Part shown: positions 60,312-64,000 of the stretch, in pieces
Position numbering within the stretch: the stretch's first letter is position 1
Layout: every line of letters starts with the position of its first letter
Source of the DNA: an uncultured Neomegalonema sp.
Lineage (GTDB): Bacteria > Pseudomonadota > Alphaproteobacteria > Rhodobacterales > Rhodobacteraceae
Direction of reading: 5' to 3'
Assembly (NCBI GenBank): GCA_938008165.1
Contig: CALLLP010000013.1
Span: forward strand, 1-64,000
Length of the DNA: 64,000 bases
Notes under the pieces: generated by a model
Database searches by the model: none
What the model was told of the DNA's origin: nothing
The model's input: the letters and a program-made list of their open reading frames with translations, nothing else
Translations under genes and position numbers: made by a program

Positions 60312-61349
60312 ATGGATTTGGACGCGATACTTCTTCAGGTGCTGAACGGGCTGGACAAGGGCAGCGCCTATGCTCTGATCGCCCTCGGCCTTACCCTGAT
60401 CTTCGGCACACTCGGCGTTGTGAACTTCGCCCATGGTGCGCTGTTCATGGTCGGCGCCTTCTGTGCCGTTTCATTGCAGAAACTGCTGACCATTTCGGCC
60501 ATTACCATCGATGAAACCAAGACCGATTTCCTTGGTAATCCTCTCAAGGTCAAGACGCCCTATGTCGAGAACTGGTTCGGCGAGGCGATCGGACAGGGCA
60601 TCATCGACTGGTCCGTTCCCCTCGCGATCCTGCTGGCCATTCCTGTGATGCTGATCATCGGCATCGTTATGGAGCGCGGCCTGATCAAGCATTTCTACAA
60701 GCGCCCCCATGCCGACCAGATCCTCGTGACCTTTGGCCTTGCCATCGTCATCGGCGAGATCGTCAAGGCAAGCTTTGGCGCGACCGAGATTCAGGTTCCC
60801 GCGCCCGAGCCGCTGTCTCGCGTAACCGATGTGGGCGCGCTGTTGGGGATGGGCGATATCAACGTGACCTATCCCACATGGCGGCTGGTCTATTTCGCCT
60901 TTGCGATGCTGGTGATCGGTGTGATCTTCGCATTCCTGCGTTTCACGACCTTCGGCATGGTGGTGCGGGCTGGCATGGCCGACCGTGAGACGGTGGGTCT
61001 GCTTGGGATCGATATCGACCGGCGCTTTACGATCATGTTCGCCATCGCGGCGGTGGTCGCGGGTCTGGCGGGGGTGATGTATGTGCCGATCAAGCCACCC
61101 TCCTATGAGCTGGGGATGCAGTTCCTCGTCATTTCCTTCGTGGTTGTGGTCGTGGGGGGTATGGGCTCGCTGCCCGGTGCCGTCTCCGCCGGGTTCCTGC
61201 TCGGTATTCTCGAAAGCTTCGCCTCGACCAACTGGGCCAAGGAAATCATCCCCGGTATCGACCAGATCATCATCTACGTCGTCGCCATCCTGATCCTTCT
61301 GACCCGACCAAGGGGACTGATGGGCCGCAAAGGCGTGATGGAGGAATAA
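60312..61349 (+). CDS. ABC transporter permease, LivH type
   Basis: A 345-residue inner-membrane permease. [40 protein letters not shown] is the LivH opening; the cytoplasmic coupling region [25 protein letters not shown] and the end [25 protein letters not shown] are present. Longer than E. coli LivH by an extra loop (about residues 55-95, [20 protein letters not shown]). Next gene starts 4 bp after the stop. Confidence 0.95.
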   Translation: MDLDAILLQVLNGLDKGSAYALIALGLTLIFGTLGVVNFAHGALFMVGAFCAVSLQKLLTISAITIDETKTDFLGNPLKVKTPYVENWFGEAIGQGIIDWSVPLAILLAIPVMLIIGIVMERGLIKHFYKRPHADQILVTFGLAIVIGEIVKASFGATEIQVPAPEPLSRVTDVGALLGMGDINVTYPTWRLVYFAFAMLVIGVIFAFLRFTTFGMVVRAGMADRETVGLLGIDIDRRFTIMFAIAAVVAGLAGVMYVPIKPPSYELGMQFLVISFVVVVVGGMGSLPGAVSAGFLLGILESFASTNWAKEIIPGIDQIIIYVVAILILLTRPRGLMGRKGVMEE

Positions 61350-61353
61350 CGAC

Positions 61354-62559
61354 ATGTTTGGACTGAGCAGAAAAGATACTCTCCTCCTGATCTTCGTCGC
61401 GATCATTACCTTCGCAGCGCCGATCCTGATGAATCCCTTCCCGACCGAATCGAGCCTCGCGCAGTTCAATGCCGGGTATCCCGACCTGATGCAGCGCTTC
61501 GTGATTTTTGGCATCTTCGCGATCGGGTTCAACATCCTGTTCGGATTGACCGGCTATCTCTCCTTCGGTCATGCGGCGTTTCTGGGCGCGGGGTCTTATG
61601 CCTGTGTCTGGATGTTCAAGCTGCTGGGCTACAATATCCTGCCGGGGATCATCCTGTCGGTGATCGTTTCGGCGATCTTCGCGCTTGCCATCGGCTATAT
61701 CTCGCTGCGGCGTTCGGGCATCTATTTCTCGATCCTGACACTGGCTTTTGCGCAGATGTCCTTTGCCTTGGCCTATTCGGTGCTGGGCACGGATATGTTT
61801 GGCCTCAAGGGGGGCCTGACGAATGGCGAGACGGGGTTGCAGGTCTATAACAGTGATCCGCAGATCTTCCATTCGGACAGCGCGCCTGACCTGCCGCATT
61901 TGTTCGGCATCCCGATGCGCACGACTGAAGTGGTGCAATACGGCGCGTGGGAATTTCAGTTCAATGTCGGCTTTTACTTCTGTGCCGTCGTGATGCTGAT
62001 TGCGTTCTACCTGTCGATCCGCATTTTCCGCTCGCCTTTCGGGCTGATGCTGCGCGCGGTGAAAACCAACCAGAACCGCCTCAACTATACGGGCGTGAAT
62101 ACCAAGCCCTATGCGCTGGCGGCTTTTGTCATCTCTGGCATGTATGCCGGTCTTGCGGGGGGGCTGCTCTCGGCGATGGACCCGCTGGCCGGGGCCGAGC
62201 GGATGCAGTGGACCGCTTCGGGCGAGGTGGTGCTGATGACCATTCTCGGAGGTGCGGGCACGCTGATCGGGCCGGTGCTGGGCGCGGGGCTGATCAAGTA
62301 TTTCGAGAACATCTTCTCCAAGATCAACGAAGGCATTCTCAAGGGCTGGTTCGAGTTTCTGCCCGATACCCTTGGCGATGCGGTTGTCTGGGTTTTGTAC
62401 TTCTTCACGGGCAGCGGCTGGCACCTGACACTCGGCCTGATGTTCATGCTGGTGGTGATCTTCCTGCCCGGTGGTCTGGTCGAGGGGGCGGGGCGTCTGT
62501 TCGGCATCGGACGGCGCAAGAAGAAAACCCCCGCGTCCAAGACCCAAGCGGCAGAATAG
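61354..62559 (+). CDS. ABC transporter permease, LivM type
   Basis: A 401-residue permease. Motifs: [75 protein letters not shown] and [40 protein letters not shown]. About ten hydrophobic segments and a Lys/Pro-rich tail. Forms the channel with the LivH-type subunit. Confidence 0.95.
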   Translation: MFGLSRKDTLLLIFVAIITFAAPILMNPFPTESSLAQFNAGYPDLMQRFVIFGIFAIGFNILFGLTGYLSFGHAAFLGAGSYACVWMFKLLGYNILPGIILSVIVSAIFALAIGYISLRRSGIYFSILTLAFAQMSFALAYSVLGTDMFGLKGGLTNGETGLQVYNSDPQIFHSDSAPDLPHLFGIPMRTTEVVQYGAWEFQFNVGFYFCAVVMLIAFYLSIRIFRSPFGLMLRAVKTNQNRLNYTGVNTKPYALAAFVISGMYAGLAGGLLSAMDPLAGAERMQWTASGEVVLMTILGGAGTLIGPVLGAGLIKYFENIFSKINEGILKGWFEFLPDTLGDAVVWVLYFFTGSGWHLTLGLMFMLVVIFLPGGLVEGAGRLFGIGRRKKKTPASKTQAAE

Positions 62560-62572
62560 GAAAGGCGACGAT

Positions 62573-63331
62573 ATGGCAATCCTGCAAGTCCGCAACGTCT
62601 CCAAGCGGTTCGGGGGGCTGCAAGCCCTCAACGACGTGAACCTCTCGGTCGAGGAAGGGTCGGTCCACGCGATCATCGGCCCCAATGGGGCGGGAAAATC
62701 GACATTGCTTAACTGCTTTGTCGGACGGCTGGTGCCCGATACCGGCACGGTGATGTTCGATGGTAAATCCCTGCTTGGGATCAAGCCGCACGAGATCAAC
62801 CAGGCGGGCGTCAGCCGTGTATTCCAGACACCCGAAATCTTCGGTGACCTGTCACTGCTGGAAAACGTGATGATCCCCAGCTTCGCTAAACGCGATGGCG
62901 ATTTCAAGGTGAACTGGTGGCCACGGGTCGATACCGAGCGCGACGTGCAACAGCATGCGGAAGACGTGCTTCAGGAAATCGGCCTCTACGAAAAACGCTT
63001 CGAGATCGCCGCTTCCATGTCGCGCGGCGACAAGCGGCGGTTGGAAATGGCGATGTGTCTGTCTCAGGATCCCAAGCTTCTGTTGCTCGACGAGCCGACA
63101 GCGGGCATGTCGCGCGCCGATACCAATGCCACCATCGACCTGCTCAAACGTCTCGGTGAGACGCGTGGCCTGACGAAAGTGATCATCGAGCATGACATGC
63201 ATGTCGTCTTCTCGCTGGCCGATTACATCTCGGTGCTGGCACAGGGAACGGTGATTGCCGAGAACACGCCCGAATTGATCAAGGGCGATCCCCGCGTGAA
63301 AGAAGCTTATCTCGGAACGGAGGCGGAATGA
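62573..63331 (+). CDS. ABC transporter ATP-binding protein, LivG type
   Basis: A 252-residue ATPase. Walker A is GPNGAGKST, the LivG-type FQTPEIFGDLSLLENVMIPSFA follows, the signature is MSRGDKRRLEMAM (ABC C-loop, MSRGD instead of LSGGE/LSYG), Walker B LLLLDEPTAGMS and H-loop IIEHDMHVVFSLAD. The ATG at 62573 follows AGGAAAGG. Its stop overlaps the next start (ATGA). Confidence 0.94.
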   Translation: MAILQVRNVSKRFGGLQALNDVNLSVEEGSVHAIIGPNGAGKSTLLNCFVGRLVPDTGTVMFDGKSLLGIKPHEINQAGVSRVFQTPEIFGDLSLLENVMIPSFAKRDGDFKVNWWPRVDTERDVQQHAEDVLQEIGLYEKRFEIAASMSRGDKRRLEMAMCLSQDPKLLLLDEPTAGMSRADTNATIDLLKRLGETRGLTKVIIEHDMHVVFSLADYISVLAQGTVIAENTPELIKGDPRVKEAYLGTEAE

Positions 63332-64000
63332 CCGACACATCCATCGAGCAACGCCCCGCGAGCGCGACCGACAGCGCGCATATCGCGGGTACGAAGCGGT
63401 TCTTCTCCGCCGAGAACATCCACGCCTATTACGGTGAAAGCTATATCGTGCAGGGCGTCAGCCTTGAGATAGACCGGGGCGAAGTGCTGGCGCTGCTGGG
63501 CCGCAACGGGGCGGGCAAGACATCCACCCTGCGCGCCATCGCCCAGATCGGCTCGCCCGAATTGCGACAGGGCGAAGTCTGGCTCGACGGTCAACCGCTG
63601 CATACGATGAAATCGCACGAAGCGGCGATTGCGGGGATCGGATTGGTGCCCGAAGACCGGCGTATCATCCCCGGTCTGACGGTGCAGGAAAACCTCGAAC
63701 TCGCCCAGATCGCCGAGCCGGTCGGCTGGCCCATCGAAGCGCTCTACGAGCGGTTTCCGCGTCTGGCCGAACGCCGCAAGCAAGAAGCGGTCACGATGTC
63801 GGGCGGTGAGCAGCAGATGCTTGCGGTTGCCCGTGCGCTGGCCCGCAATGTGAAACTGCTGTTGCTGGACGAACCCTATGAGGGCCTTGCCCCCGTGATC
63901 GTGCAGGAAATCGAGCGGATCGTGCGCGAGATCAAGGAAGCGGGCATCACGACGATCATCGTCGAACAGAACGCGGTCGCTGCGCTAAAGCTTGCGGATC
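63328..64000 (+). CDS. ABC transporter ATP-binding protein, LivF type, partial
   Basis: At least 224 residues, running off the right edge. A 30-residue N-terminal extension (TSIEQRPASATDSAHIAG) precedes the ATPase domain: AYYGESYIVQGVSLEIDRGEVLALLGRNGAGKTSTLRAI (Walker A GRNGAGKT), VPEDRRIIPGLTVQENLELAQ, signature MSGGEQQMLAVARALA, Walker B LLLLDEPYEGLAPVI and IIVEQNAVAAL (H-loop position is Gln, as in LivF). The second ATPase of the transporter. The start overlaps the LivG stop. Confidence 0.95.
   Translation, partial: MTDTSIEQRPASATDSAHIAGTKRFFSAENIHAYYGESYIVQGVSLEIDRGEVLALLGRNGAGKTSTLRAIAQIGSPELRQGEVWLDGQPLHTMKSHEAAIAGIGLVPEDRRIIPGLTVQENLELAQIAEPVGWPIEALYERFPRLAERRKQEAVTMSGGEQQMLAVARALARNVKLLLLDEPYEGLAPVIVQEIERIVREIKEAGITTIIVEQNAVAALKLAD

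Noticed and set aside
61270-62907. A 545-residue minus-strand frame over the LivM/LivG genes.
   Set aside because: It lies antisense to clear permease and ATPase genes, without a ribosome site or family features.

Overview
The window is one continuous stretch of an alphaproteobacterial chromosome, most probably Rhodobacterales (Rhodobacteraceae-like). The evidence is gene order and gene families: enoyl-CoA hydratase-rpsT-dnaA near mutM; lspA with a DUF3035/BamF-type lipoprotein and two M16 peptidases; an ScfR-type regulator; and above all the block PPSR-maf-aroE-coaE-dnaQ on one side and hemE-hemJ-rho-mnmE-mnmG-rsmG-parA-parB on the other side of an AT-rich gap with DnaA boxes. That gap (about 43.65-44.08 kb) is the predicted chromosomal origin. 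Genes on both sides are transcribed away from it. Three perfect 16-bp parS sites lie inside mnmG and rsmG, just upstream of parAB. The genus cannot be named from the sequence alone. Coding DNA is GC-rich; a few intergenic stretches (13.23-13.54, 25.07-25.33, 38.5-38.78, 43.65-44.05 kb) are clearly AT-rich. I found no rRNA, tRNA, CRISPR array, insertion sequence or prophage.

Layout. 0-10.5 kb: the 5' part of a fused NuoE/NuoF-type NADH-binding subunit, a low-complexity protein, an iron alcohol dehydrogenase, a LysR regulator, a VOC protein, the M16 pair, the DUF3035 lipoprotein, lspA and an HD hydrolase. 10.5-20.7 kb: a GT4 glycosyltransferase, dnaA, rpsT, enoyl-CoA hydratase, a class V aminotransferase, mutM, chaC, metY, a CoA-binding protein and a fluoroacetate-dehalogenase-like hydrolase. 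20.7-23.7 kb: three exported or membrane-anchored rhodaneses around an FAD oxidoreductase. 23.9-33.2 kb: two divergent related LuxR-like regulators, then a spore-coat-U/Csu-type chaperone-usher fimbrial operon. 33.2-38.5 kb: a lasso-peptide gene cluster. 38.8-43.6 kb: a tightly overlapping core operon running left from the origin. 44.1-53.7 kb: the rightward core operons with the chromosome partition genes. 53.7-58.6 kb: a symporter-fused histidine kinase, a small membrane protein, a response regulator and the ScfR-type regulator. 58.8-64 kb: a branched-chain-amino-acid-type ABC transporter that runs off the right edge.

The most interesting part is the lasso-peptide cluster. The maturation genes are recognisable: transglutaminase-like B2 protease, PqqD-like B1 recognition protein, asparagine-synthetase-like C cyclase and an HprK-like kinase. 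The 55-residue precursor gene is at 33796-33963 on the + strand. Its end allows a Gly1-Asp9 or Ala1-Asp8 macrolactam and it finishes in Ser, the residue that HprK-like kinases phosphorylate in paeninodin-type lasso peptides. Its stop codon overlaps the TTG start of a PaaK/F390-synthetase-like adenylating enzyme, an unusual partner that suggests an extra tailoring step. No exporter, isopeptidase or receptor gene lies next to the cluster.

The fimbrial and lasso blocks together form an accessory insert of about 15 kb directly beside the origin-proximal core operon (dnaQ side).
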